64,000 nucleotides of DNA, from assembly GCA_030770535.1 (NCBI GenBank), contig JASVEC010000017.1, positions 248,001-312,000 on the forward strand, given 5' to 3'. Both the position numbers and the translations under genes were made by a program. The stretch is from Batkoa obscura. Lineage: Eukaryota; Entomophthoromycota; Entomophthoromycetes; Entomophthorales; Batkoaceae. This document shows, one piece after another, positions 34,109 through 44,945 of this stretch. The notes under the pieces were generated by a model, which made no database searches, had not been told where the DNA came from, and was given only the letters and a program-made list of their open reading frames with translations. Every line of letters starts with the position of its first letter. The first letter of the stretch is position 1.

Positions 34109-34356
34109 TATAATAATTATAAAAGCTAAAAAAACATTGTCAAAGTATTAAAACAAGTAGATGTTTTTATTTTAATGCTATTTCTTATAATTTAAAATAA
34201 ACGTATAATTACTAATTATATACCTTTTCTAATATGACAATTTTAAATTATAATATAATAGAAAAATATATTACTTTATATTTTGTATATTTTTTAAGCA
34301 GATCAAAATCTAAAAAATTGTTAAGTAAATAATATAAAAAGCATGTTTGAATAAAT

Positions 34357-34699
34357 AGCAAAAAAAACAGGAAAACTCCAAAAAAAATGGACTGCTTTCA
34401 AAGTTCGATTTTGATTCAGCCAATAATATTAAAAAATTTCAACAGCTGCCAAAGTTCGATTTTAAGTTAAAGCTTAAAACTTGATTTTTAACAAAATTCA
34501 ACCTAATATTGAAAAATAATAATAAAAAAAGAACTAAAGTATTAAAATTTTGCTAATTTTTTATTAAAAATCAAGATTTGATTCAAAATTGAACCTTTAA
34601 AGATAGTCCAGTTTTCTATAAAAATTTAAGCTAAATTGAAATCGAACTCTGAGAGCAGTCCATTTTTTTTTGGCGAGCCTCTCTACTTTTTTTTGCTGT
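34357..34699. repeat. MITE-like element with TGGACTGC arms
   Basis: The arms share TGGACTGCT-TCA-AGTTCGAT in inverted orientation at 34388 and 34662, and the match continues outward through A-tracts to an AGCAAAAAAAA motif at each end. The left arm also carries an internal direct repeat of AAAGTTCGATTTT. About 340 bp, with no open frame. Confidence 0.55.
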
Positions 34700-34992
34700 T
34701 CATTATATCAAACTTTAAAGTAGTTACTATATAAACAATTTATTATAAAATCAACATTACTTATAAATAAGTTTGGACGTTTATTATTTATTCTAATAAT
34801 TGACATTGTACTTAATTTTATAAAAACTTGCAAACAAGATAATTTTAGAAAGTAGTATATTTTTTAGAGTTTAAATGTTTGTATTTTAATATATCATTAC
34901 ATGTAATTCTTCATTATTATAAAAATATAAAAAATTATCATACTCTTTATAAATTTTATTCTTTTACTTTTAATTTACTACAGCTTTGTACA

Positions 34993-35095
34993 TGGGAGGA
35001 TGTTTTTTTTGATTTCATTACTCTTTCCATTTATTAAGCGCTATTTGAGTGGAAAGATTATTAGTAAAATTCTTAAACGAAAAAATACATCCCCA
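34993..35095 (+). mobile_element. Hairpin MITE family M1
   Basis: A full-length copy (TGGGAGGATG...CATCCCCA), directly next to the following inverted-repeat element. Confidence 0.86.
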
Positions 35096-35103
35096 TGGGT
35101 AAA

Positions 35104-35237
35104 GTTTAAAAGCTCGGTTAAATTTGTTCAATTTAATTTTTAGCAAAAAGCAAATATTTTGGTAGCACTTAGTTCTTAATTGAAATTTCTATCAAAAATA
35201 AAATTGAACAAAATTTGAGCTGAGCTTTTAAACTAAC
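35104..35237. repeat. MITE-like inverted-repeat element (GTTTAAAAGCTC type)
   Basis: The ends GTTTAAAAGCTC and GAGCTTTTAAAC are inverted, and similarity continues inward for about 40 bp (TTTGTTCAATTTAATTTTT and its complement). About 134 bp. Confidence 0.6.
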
Positions 35238-36110
35238 TCATTTCTCTCAAATTATAAAGTAATTCTATATTTTTAGTTTTTTTACTAATTTTAGTTATTG
35301 GGTGGACACATGATATTTTTTGTTGCGATTTACACTCTTACCGTTTTGGATTTGCCCAAAATCTTGGCTGGCTGTATAGAATTACTTCCATGTTTTTTTC
35401 GAAATAGAGGAATATGAAATAGATTTTATTGAGATAAACTATAAGAATTTAGTAAATTTAAAATAAACCAAACATAGCATTTATGACTAAATAAAAGTAC
35501 AAAGGCCCCTCTGAATATAAGAATCTTATCTTTACTGAACCCTGATACTTCATACTATATATCTTCTCATCAAATAAGTCCTATCCCCTAACCTTTATCT
35601 TACACTTAATGGGTGATTTCAGCTCTAGTTTTGTGAAATTTTTTGTCTTATTCTTTACAAACCATTCATGCTTTGAGTTTGTGCCTTGCTAAATTGCAAA
35701 GCAAAGTAGTTACTTTTTTAATGATCAAATAAAAATTAAATCAATGTGTAAATTTTTGACTGTCTCAACCAGATTTTTTAATTTACCTATATTTAGTTTT
35801 TTACATTATCCCAAAAATATAATGAAGCAGTTCAAAGAGGTAGATTTGACCCTGTATAATAAAATATTTTTAGACTAATAAGCCATGATACGATAATAAC
35901 AATCTAAACTAAAGTTTAATTCTTTTATTCCCAAAGCGATAAAAAGATGATTAATAAACATAAATCGATTCAAAGCCATAATTTATCATAAATCTTTTGC
36001 TATAAACTATACATACAATTACTCTATCAAAGTAATTATACCTCAAATATACACCAATTCAAATTATAACTTATAAATTATTATTAAATTAATTATTATA
36101 AAAAATGGTT
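35238..36110. other. Intergenic, nothing recognised
   Basis: AT-rich 3' side of the kinase gene; no feature seen. Confidence 0.4.
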
Positions 36111-38408
36111 TCAATTAGAACTCGACATATCCAATCCTTTCTTATGCTTGATCCTCCCATCCAGTCCAAGTCGAAGTGAAAAGAAGGGGTGCTCCAAGGC
36201 TTGGGCTGCCGTTATCCTATCCTCTGGTTCATACGTCAATAATTTGGTTATCAAATCTGTCAACGCATCCCCCAATAGTCCCTTTCTATTGACAATTTTC
36301 TAAAATGAAGCTATTATTTGATTGCTTTATGCTATTTTATATTGATCTTACCGCTACCGTTTTAACTCCATTCACATTCTTAAGACTTTGTTTAGTGGTC
36401 TCATCATTTGGGTAGTTAAGTTCAGCAGACGATTTAAAGTAGGCCTTCCCTGTTTTACTACTAAAAAGTTAAGTATCTATTCATTATCATCCTTATTATT
36501 TTATTTATTACCTTGCTCTTTCATACATCACTTTAGGCAATGGTCCTAAAGCACGTGCCATCATTGCTAAATGTTCTAAATTTTCATGTGTTTGAAACAT
36601 GGCATCCCCCGTTATTAATTCAATTAAAATACAACCAACAGACCAAAGGTCACAAGGGTAAGACCATCCCATACCTAATATTATTTCTGGTGCACGGTAA
36701 TGCCTTGTCGATACAATAGAAGAATGAAATTCGTCTTCAAAAGTAGCAGAGCCAAAATCAATCAGTTTGATCTCTGTACTTTTTAATATGTGTTTCACTT
36801 TAGAACCTTTCCTCTATAAAATGATAAGTTAAACATTATTATTATGCTTTTAATTTATAAACTTACCTTTACTTCATCGTAACTTCCATTTAACAATAAA
36901 ATATTTTCTGGTTTTAAATCGGTGTGAACCAAACCCAAATTATGAACAACTAAACATGATAATTAATACAAACCTTATATAAAACAACAGGTAATCTTAC
37001 AAGAAATTGAGTTCAACAATTGACGAGCAAAATGTTGAACATGTGGGAAAGGAAAACCTTGAAACTGATTGGATTTTAAAAAATCAAATAATGAAGGTCC
37101 CATAAGATCGAATGACATACACATATGATTATTAAATTCAAAGTCGTTTTCCATATGGATACATTTGTTCAAATTTAATGGATCATGTTTCTTCAGCGTA
37201 GATAATACGCGCATCTCAATCTTAGCTGCTTCCCTATATTTAGGTATGGCTCTAACTACTTTTACTGCTACATATCTCAATGCTCGTTTATCCCAGCATT
37301 TGGCTACCCGTCCAAATGTACCCTGTCCTAGCAAACTTTCAACTTTATCTAAAAATATTATATTAGCTTATGAATAATATATTATTAAATTACACTTACA
37401 TCTTTCTGTAATATAAAGATCTGGCTGAATAACTAAATGACCGTCTTTATCATCATAAGCAATCACTTCATTATCGATAGGAAAGCTATCAGCTAAATTG
37501 GGTAAACTATAAGTACTATCATTAACAGGGTGGATAGGTGGAATCATTAATCCTTTTAATGCATTATGATTTAAAGTATTTGGATGTGTTAACTGGGCAT
37601 AACCGCTAAGCGGAGATTGGTTTGGTACTTGAATACCATTATCAAATGGCGTTATAGATAGATGAGATTGATAAGGGTAATGATTCGTATTACAATAACT
37701 TGGCATCTGTAAGTTACCTTGATAATTGTAATTTGATTCCGGTTGCGTATAACTTATCGTATTTGTAAATTTCGGTGGCTGATACAATTCCCTCTCAAGC
37801 CTTGGTGCAAATGTTGGTGGCTGATAATAGTTCGATGTACCTTGAATAGGCCCACTTTGATAAGCAGAATAATGTTGTGTTCCATTGGTTCTATCTTTCA
37901 TTTCATACATCGAACTATTTATTGTTATCGGTGGAAGTTGATTTAGCGAATGATGAGTATTAACACTAGTACCATATTCCAACTTGGGTGCCTTTGATTG
38001 TAAATTATAATTTTCATTAGTTTTATAAGACGCTTGAGGGGCATTATCAGGGAGGTTGAGTTGATGAATTCCAGTTAATCTGTGAGCTTTCTCTTTTAGA
38101 GTGTTTTGATTAAATTGATCTACTTGTGGACTATTTTGGTTTAAAATATGCGATAGACTGGTATGGTTTTCTGTTGGGTTCAATGGAATTGGATAATATT
38201 TTGGTGGACTACCAAGTGAACGTTTAAACGTATTTTCCCTAACATATGGAAGGATACTATTCTTTATATTATTATACGTATTATTATTTATGTTATATCC
38301 GTAATTGGAAGACATCTTCTCAGATAATATATTATTTTGATTAATTGATTGGTTAATATGCTCGAATCCTTTGTAATGTAATTTGTGGCCTAGCTCATCC
38401 ACTGACAT
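36111..38408 (-). CDS. LAMMER/CLK-type dual-specificity protein kinase
   Basis: A multi-exon minus-strand gene starting at 38408. The first exon gives a disordered N-terminal region of about 340 residues rich in Asn, Gln, Tyr and Pro, including many P-x-Y motifs. The kinase domain follows: glycine loop LGQGTFGRV, Lys in VAVKVV, catalytic loop [15 protein letters not shown] and the family-specific [13 protein letters not shown]. The LAMMER signature reads [11 protein letters not shown], a variant of the usual EHLAMMERILG. The exon join t|AT at the GTAAGT after TERY restores frame into [15 protein letters not shown] kinases (CLK, Lkh1, Kns1) phosphorylate SR splicing factors. Isolated between repeat-rich gaps. 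Confidence 0.9.
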
Positions 38409-39509
38409 GCTCGAAACTGAAATAATTTAAAAAGTGGCAATTAATAAACAATGGCTGTCTTCTATTTATTAATATATTTTAATTTATCTATTAAAATTAT
38501 TTAAACTATTGATTATTATTTATTAATACTTTCTACCTTTTAGTTTTAACAATCAACATAACAATTCATTTATGGTTTCAAGCTCCATTTTCTTATATTG
38601 ATTTTATTAGCAAATAACCTATTTTAATACGTATTTATACAAACCATGATTGGTTTACAATAGTAAATTAAATCAGGCTTATAAAAGCCATAACGTTAAT
38701 TGGCTTAATTAAAATAATGCTTCCTAATCAGGCCATTCTACCAATATAGCCTCAACCTAATTATACCCAAAAGCTTTTTAATTTGTTTATGCCCAAAACT
38801 AAGCTAAAAAACAGAACCAATTAAAGCAACTATAAAACTATGATCCAATTATATTTCAAACTAGTTAGCCATGTTATCTATTTGTTATTTATTAATAGTT
38901 TGAATTGGACTTTATTTAGCTTTTACAGATGATTCTAGACGTTATTCTTCGATTCAAATTTATAAAACAGAGTACTTCCTATAATATAATATAATATACA
39001 TTATTATTTTGTTATTTATATATTTATATTACATAATATATAGGGATTTTTTATTTTGAAAAAATACTAATTTTATTAAGCTAAATAATGTTTTAAACCC
39101 TTTTAAAAATTTTAAACTTAGATTTAAAAAGTATCCACATTTTTAAATTCATTTTTTTGATTAAAAATGGAATCAAAAATAAATTTACAATATTTATTTA
39201 AATGGAACACTATTATCTATATTTATATTATTATTATTACTTTATTTAAAATATGAGCTGATGATAATTATCATTGATGTTGAATTTCAATCGCTTTTAG
39301 TTAGACATTGTAATAACCAAGTCCTCATTTTTTATAATAGCTTTTTTAAATTTATCAAATTGTTTATAATAAAAAGTTCAATTAGTAATCTGCAAATAGT
39401 TAGAATTTTTGATCTCTCTTTTCTTTAACTTTATCCTAATTTAAATCATCAAATCTCATAGTCAATAATTAATCAGAACAAACAGGATAAACAAATAAGT
39501 TTAATTGAA

Positions 39510-39664
39510 GCTATTACAACTCTTTTGCGACTTTTTTAGTAGTAATATTTATAATCAAATTTTTATATTTAACTTTTTCAAAGCCTGGTATTCATATTTA
39601 GTCGAAATTAACTTTTTTTTAAAATGAGCAGTTAATCAAGTCTCAAAAAAGTTGCAATAACTGC
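39510..39664. repeat. MITE-like inverted-repeat element (TTGCAACTTTTTT type)
   Basis: The left arm reads CTATTACAACTCTTTTGCGAC and the right arm, reverse-complemented, GTTATTGCAACTTTTTTGAG. About 155 bp; no frame inside. Confidence 0.42.
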
Positions 39665-39726
39665 TATACATTGTGTATTTTTTTATATTACTGTAGGATA
39701 AATAATTATTAAATTGTGGAAAATAG

Positions 39727-39847
39727 TGTGCGCAAAAATAAGTCGAATATTTTCTGTAACTTGAAATTTTTCGTGGTTTCTATTCAGAAATAATTCAAAG
39801 TCGAAGAAATTTTCTACTAAGCCAATATAAAATTATTCGCGCACTAC
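39727..39847. repeat. MITE-like inverted-repeat element (TAGTGTGCGC type)
   Basis: The ends TAGTGTGCGCAAAAAT and, reverse-complemented, TAGTGCGCGAATAAT resemble each other in inverted orientation and are TA-flanked. About 120 bp. Confidence 0.4.
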
Positions 39848-40915
39848 GCCCCAATCCATTCACATTAATACGAGATGAGATGGAAAACGGATACAGATTT
39901 ATTACTGTCCTATTAAATAATAACATAAGTGGTCATGAAGCCTTTGTTGCTTGGCCCCATCTCACATTTTTTAGGTTATTATTTCTCTGTTAACAAACTG
40001 CTTGGAAGTGAAAGCTTGTTTAAGAAATTTAAAAAAGTCAATGTAAAATATTTTTTTAAATTTAATCTTCAAGTATTTACAAGCAAAAAACCAGTCACAG
40101 ATGATGATGGAATTGAATTGTTTGGCATCTGGTTTAAGTGGTGAAAGCTCAATGAAGCTTTTCAATAAAAATCAAGTGTAAAAATGAGACGGATTTTACG
40201 CGTAAAACCGTAGGCATAAATTAGGCATGAAAGGTAAAACAGTAAGAAATTGTGGATAAAATTGTTTTTACAGGAGACAAAATGGGCCTTACAACAATAA
40301 TTGGGATTTAAATTAAGTCATATTTAGTTTTTATAGTGATTATAATTTGGTAGATTTTTTTAAGAGTAACTATACTTTTTCTTTAAAGTTGAAAATCTGT
40401 TGATCTTAACGCTATAATTATTTTTAAAAGAAAATAGCTTTTAAAAAAATTACTAATCTTAAAACTCATGGTTTAGACTTAATTGCTTTAAAACTGCAAT
40501 TTCAAATTTACCTTTGGATTGTAATTAGCAGTTAAGTAAGACTATAAACTTGAATTCCGTATGTCGAATCTTTTGAAAGTAAGCATCATTTTACTTTAAG
40601 ATAAAGCAATTGTAGTATGAATACAATGTCAATAGTAATAATAGTCTTATTTTCTATCAATATGACCAAGTTAAACTACTTTTTAACTTTAATTTTAATT
40701 TTTTACTTTGATTTGTTACTTTTTCAAATTAATACTCCCATACGGCAAGGATCAAAAAAAAATTGAAATTTTTTGCCTAAAATTTAACGTAAATTTATTG
40801 GCCCTTAATAATAAATTTAAAGAACCGTTAGAATAACCCACAGGATAAAATATTAATTTTCAAAAACTACCCAGAATTGATTTCTTTCTACTATTTTTTA
40901 CTTAAAAAAATAAAT

Positions 40916-41950
40916 ATGCCAACTTCTCAAAAACAACAAATCACCGAAAAAGATGTGGAATTAGTAAGTTTCAATTTGTACAAAAACAAAAATTAAAATT
41001 AACTCTATCCTCTTTAGATTTCCGAATACTTCAAAGTCATTTCGGAAAAGACTAATGCCCTTTCTGAACTATTTAACCGTATCTCTTTCTCTGAAACTAC
41101 TAAACCCCAACCATCAACAGGTAAAGCCAAAGTTGCTCAAAATGAACTTCTTGCAAAGAACGTAGCCGCTGCTAAAAACTCTACCCCAAAAACCAATGGT
41201 CCAAAAGGTACCCCAACCAAAAAAGGAGCTGAACCAGCTGACAAAAATACAACTGAAGCCAATACAGCTGCTTCAAAAAAGAAACAAGGCAAAGCTGCTG
41301 GGAAAAAAGCTGAAGAAACATCCACTGTTGAAGAAAAAGTTGAACCACAAGCACCTACTGATACTAAAAAATCCCCACTAAAAAATAAAAAAGGAAATAA
41401 TAACAATACTAACACTAATAACAAACGTGGCCGAGCTGAAGTTGACCCTGATGCACCAAAAAGACCGAATAGTTCTTATTTTGTTTTTTGTATTGAAAAA
41501 AGACCTGAGTTAATGAAAGCAAATCCAGAAATTGGTGCTAAAGATATTACACGATTATTAGGAGAAGGATGGCGTGGATTGAGTAAAGAAGAAAAAGAAG
41601 TTTATGATGCTAAATATAGAGAGGGTAAAGAAGCTTATGAAAAAGAGTTAACTGCTTATAAGCTATCGGATAAGTATATTAATAAGCAAAAGGAAAATGC
41701 TGATAGTGAAAAGGTTGAAGAAGAAAAAGTAGAAAAAGTAGAAAATAAAAAACAAAAGAAACAAAAGAAAGAAGCTATAGCTAATGGAAAGCAAGATAAT
41801 AATAATGATAGTGAAAAATTAAAAAAAACAGAAGGTGATGTAAAGAAAGAAGTTGAGAATAAGCCAGAAGAAGTTAAATCTACCAGTTCAAAGAAGAAGA
41901 AGAATAAAAACAAGAAGAGTAATGCAACTGAAACTCAAACTCAAGCATAA
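40916..41950 (+). CDS. HMG-box chromatin protein with long lysine-rich tails
   Basis: Two exons (40916-40963 and 41018-41950) encode 326 residues. One HMG box begins at DPDAPKRPNSSYFVFC and runs through the ARLLGEGW-like segment (ITRLLGEGWRGLSKEEKEVY) to about KELTAYK, the non-sequence-specific NHP6/HMGB type that bends DNA. An N-terminal helical region (ISEYFKVISEKTNALSELF) precedes a linker rich in Lys, Ala, Thr and Asn, and the C-terminus is a charged Glu/Lys tract. The N-terminal part, with its EYF...LFNRI helix, is not part of the HMG box and I do not recognise it. Codon use in the first half is notably less AT-rich than in the second. Confidence 0.85.
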
Positions 41951-42036
41951 TGAGTTGAGTTATTTTTAATGTCATTTAATAAATTTAAACATTTATTTTA
42001 GTTTAATAGTTATTAATATTGAATTATTAATTTTTT

Positions 42037-42080
42037 ATGTTTTTTATTGTTTTTTATTGTTTTTTATTGTTTTTTATTAT
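42037..42080 (+). repeat. 10-bp tandem repeat (TTTTTATTGT)n
   Basis: Four consecutive units of TTTTTATTGT about 90 bp after the HMG-box stop codon. Confidence 0.75.
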
Positions 42081-42236
42081 TTAATGTATTTTAGTCTTAG
42101 TATTTGAATTTTTTGAAATCTAATGTGTAGCTTAAACTTAAGCTTGCGTTAAAAGTTCCAGTTTCAAATTTAAATTTCTTTATAACAGTTTTTTGTAATT
42201 ATTTGATTGTTTTAAAAGTGATTCAACAAGCAGTAA

Positions 42237-42306
42237 GTCATTGTAGTATAGTGGTAGTACGCCGCGTTGTGGCCGCGATAGCGGGGGTTCGATTCCCCCC
42301 AATGAC
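42237..42306 (+). tRNA. tRNA-His (GTG)
   Basis: The 7-bp acceptor stem pairs GTCATTG with CAATGAC. The D arm (TAGTATAGTGGTAGTAC), anticodon loop TTGTGGC with anticodon GTG, and the T arm GGGGGTTCGATTCCCCC are all present. The sequence TTGTGGCCGCG is the hallmark of tRNA-His across eukaryotes. No intron. The outer pair of the anticodon stem appears to be a C/A mismatch; the other four pairs form. The base after the acceptor stem (position 73) is A. CCA is not encoded, as expected. Confidence 0.95.
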
Positions 42307-43159
42307 ATTGTAACGTAAGAAGATCCTAAGCATTTTGTATTACAATTATCACTTTAATCTTTTTTCACTTACAGAAATATAAATACTTGGGGACTTTGCC
42401 CTTTCAAGCTTGGTTCAAATTAAGTACTAAGTGTTATCAAAAATTTTGTTTTTTTGCTTAATTTTAAAATGACCTATGCTGGAACGTTTCTTTGCCCAGT
42501 TTTAATAGTCTTTTAAAATTTTAACCAAGTTTTTGAACTTACCCAAATAAAATCATAGATAATTTTTATACCAAAAGTTAGAATCAACAGTATTTCCTGT
42601 AATAAAAAATAAAATTTAATAACACAAATAATGGAAGATATAGTACTTTTATTCAATTATAACTAAATCAAACATGAAAGTCGGTAAGACAACTATGATT
42701 GGAAAGAATGTTGGTTTGAATATTTATACAATAAGTACTAAAACACAATACTACAGTTAGCTTTATTAACAAAAAACATCTACAATAGTCCTTTTAACTT
42801 TCATGTAAAGCAATAACTCCCTTATTTTATTCTAATATTTTAAGAATCTTATATTTTCTCCTTAAAATAGTCACCAATAAAGTATTCAAATTGAAGACTT
42901 GATGATGTAGTTTTGTCTAAAAGTTATAATCTATTTTTTCTCCATAAAACTTCAATTTAGTCCTAAAAAAGAATGCAAAGAATCTGCCTATTGGTTATTC
43001 TCAGAAAAAAGTCACTTTAAGTTGAATGATTAGCTGAATTGATTAAAACTTGCAAGCTTCTTAAGACTAAAAGATGGCGATTTAAAAAATAAGATAGCAT
43101 AAACTTCTAGCTTAAAAAATTTCCACTTTTTTAATCATTAAAAACGCAACTCAATAAGG
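42307..43159. other. Intergenic, nothing recognised
   Basis: AT-rich gap; a 28-codon frame at about 42674 is too short to support. Confidence 0.4.
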
Positions 43160-43660
43160 ATGGGAGCTGAAGAAGTTATTTTAAAAATCCAAGTAATTCA
43201 AGGGCGTGGGTTGGCGCCTAAAGATAGCAATGGCTTATCGGATCCCTATGTCATTGCTCGCGTCAATAATAAAAAAAGTCAAACAAAAACGATTAATAAA
43301 ACGCTCAATCCAGTATGGCAAGAGACTCTAGAATTCAATCTACGAGATGAAAATTTTCCACAATTTGTACAAATTGTATGTTGGGATGCCGATTTTATTA
43401 CTCGTGATTTTATGGGACAAATAACTATCCATATGAAGGATCTATTTGATAATAAAACTGGAATGCCATTACAGTTTGAAGCATTTAAAAATCGACAATG
43501 GTATCGATTACAAAAAAAAACTCATAAGGATATTGTTACTGGTGAATTGGAACTAAGTATCGGTTTCGAACATAAGGGTAAATCTAATGAGTTTTGGAAC
43601 CGATTATTTTTCTCCTTTGGTGGTAGGATCTCCCCTCCTCCGGATGCAGAAGATGATTGA
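43160..43660 (+). CDS. Single C2-domain protein, probably calcium- and membrane-binding
   Basis: A single-exon 166-residue protein made almost entirely of one C2 domain. KIQVIQGRGLAPKDSNGLSD begins the domain; the calcium-binding aspartates are Asp22 and Asp28 in loop 1 and Asp76, Asp78 and Asp83 in loop 3 (WDADFITRDF). KTINKTLNPVWQETLEF and WYRLQ near the end are standard C2 strands. A C-terminal FWNRLFFSFGGRISPPPDAEDD tail is extra. The domain resembles the N-terminal C2 of type-II phosphatidylserine decarboxylases, but no catalytic domain follows, so it is a stand-alone module. Short C2-only proteins of this kind are common in plants and fungi. Confidence 0.9.
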   Translation: MGAEEVILKIQVIQGRGLAPKDSNGLSDPYVIARVNNKKSQTKTINKTLNPVWQETLEFNLRDENFPQFVQIVCWDADFITRDFMGQITIHMKDLFDNKTGMPLQFEAFKNRQWYRLQKKTHKDIVTGELELSIGFEHKGKSNEFWNRLFFSFGGRISPPPDAEDD

Positions 43661-43966
43661 CAAGCTTAATTGGAATAAAACTGATCTTTTTACTAGGTTT
43701 TATGGATTTTTGGTTTCACAATTAAGATTTTAGCTTGTTATTGTTTTGTTTTTTTATAGCTAATAGTTTTTATTTCTTGTACTTATTATTAGCACTCAAA
43801 TCTCTTTTTTAACGCAGTTTAACTGAATTTTCATCACCTCATTTTTATTTTAAAAAAAATAAGAATTCAGTTCCAATTAAAAAGTAGCACAAAAACTCTA
43901 CTTGAATTCAAGTATTTAAAATTTTAAAATTAACTTTTAAATTTTCAATCTAAAAACAAATAAAAA
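43661..43966. other. Intergenic, upstream of Asterix
   Basis: About 306 bp of AT-rich sequence; no feature seen. Confidence 0.35.
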
Positions 43967-44510
43967 ATGGTTAAAGAAACAAGTCGTAATCAACCAGTCA
44001 TCGTACCCTTCCATATACCTAAACATATGTTAGTTGAATCGGATGAAGCAGTTACTTTTCAAACAGCATCGACAATATTGAGTAAGTTGAAAGGTTTATT
44101 ATTTAATAAAAAATGACAAATATTAATCCATTGATTCCTAACCTTTATTTATTGAACTTATAGCTATGGCAGCATTGATATTAAAGGTAAATTTCATAAA
44201 AAATAGATTGAACATTCCAATACTTACCCATTTATTATTATTATTATCTCATTTACAGAACCCATGGTTTGGTTGGTTAGCATTATTTTCTTCCATAGCT
44301 TCATTAACAAATGATAAAGCATTGACCTCTACTTCCGATAAAAGAGCTTCTTGGACTACAATTATGTAAGTAGTTTGTTATTGAGTATATTTATTGATGA
44401 TCATGGTGACTAATGAGAAATGAATTTATTATAGGTTTTCTATTATGGGTTTAGTACTTCAATATCTTCCTCGTGTACTCGTACCTCAAGCTAAAGTTGG
44501 GGGGAAATAA
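43967..44510 (+). CDS. Asterix / WDR83OS-like subunit of the ER PAT complex
   Basis: Four exons (43967-44081, 44164-44186, 44259-44365, 44435-44510) encode 106 residues, the same length as the human protein. Exon 2 is only 23 nt. The protein has three hydrophobic segments: TASTILTMAALIL, WFGWLALFSSIASLT and TIMFSIMGLVLQYL; the WF-WLALFSSIAS and SLTND stretch matches Asterix. With CCDC47 it forms the PAT complex, an intramembrane chaperone for multi-pass proteins at the translocon. Splice phases 1, 0 and 2 all keep frame. It lies 435 bp upstream of AAR2 in the same direction. Confidence 0.85.
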
Positions 44511-44945
44511 AATGGAATTTTTTCTAGTTTACAGATTAGAAAGTTTTATGTGATTGATAATTAAGTTAGTTGAGATTTATTTTAAGGATTTGAATGATAA
44601 GCAGTTGTTAGAATTAGATTATTTTTTGTGATTAGTAATATGAACTGATAGAATATAGTAAAAATTGAAGTTTATTTTAAATTATTAATAAGCCAGGTTT
44701 ACGAGTAATTTAATTAGTTTGATAATAAAATATATATTATAGTTAAATTATTTTTATTTAAGTTTCTACTCGAATTTTATATTGTTGTAAGTTTTATTTT
44801 TTACTTTTTTAAATATAATCACTTTGATTATTTTTCAAAAAAATAATGCTAAATTTTCTCTACCAATCATAGCCACTCCATCACTTCATAATCACAAAAA
44901 AAAAACATCAAAAATTCACCCTCCCTTTATCTCTTCTTTTCAATA
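44511..44945. other. Intergenic, nothing recognised
   Basis: AT-rich gap between Asterix and AAR2. Confidence 0.4.

Larger units (their letters stand above)
38409..40915. other. 2.5-kb gene-poor gap with two small inverted-repeat elements
   Basis: No convincing gene. A 71-codon frame at 39929-40144 is not supported by composition or motif. Confidence 0.4.

Noticed and set aside
39929-40144. 71-codon plus-strand frame as a gene
   Set aside because: No domain, no upstream promoter element and an overlapping equally long frame on the other strand.
43160-43660. The C2 gene as the 5' end of a phosphatidylserine decarboxylase
   Set aside because: The frame stops after a complete C2 domain and no decarboxylase sequence or splice donor follows before the next gene.
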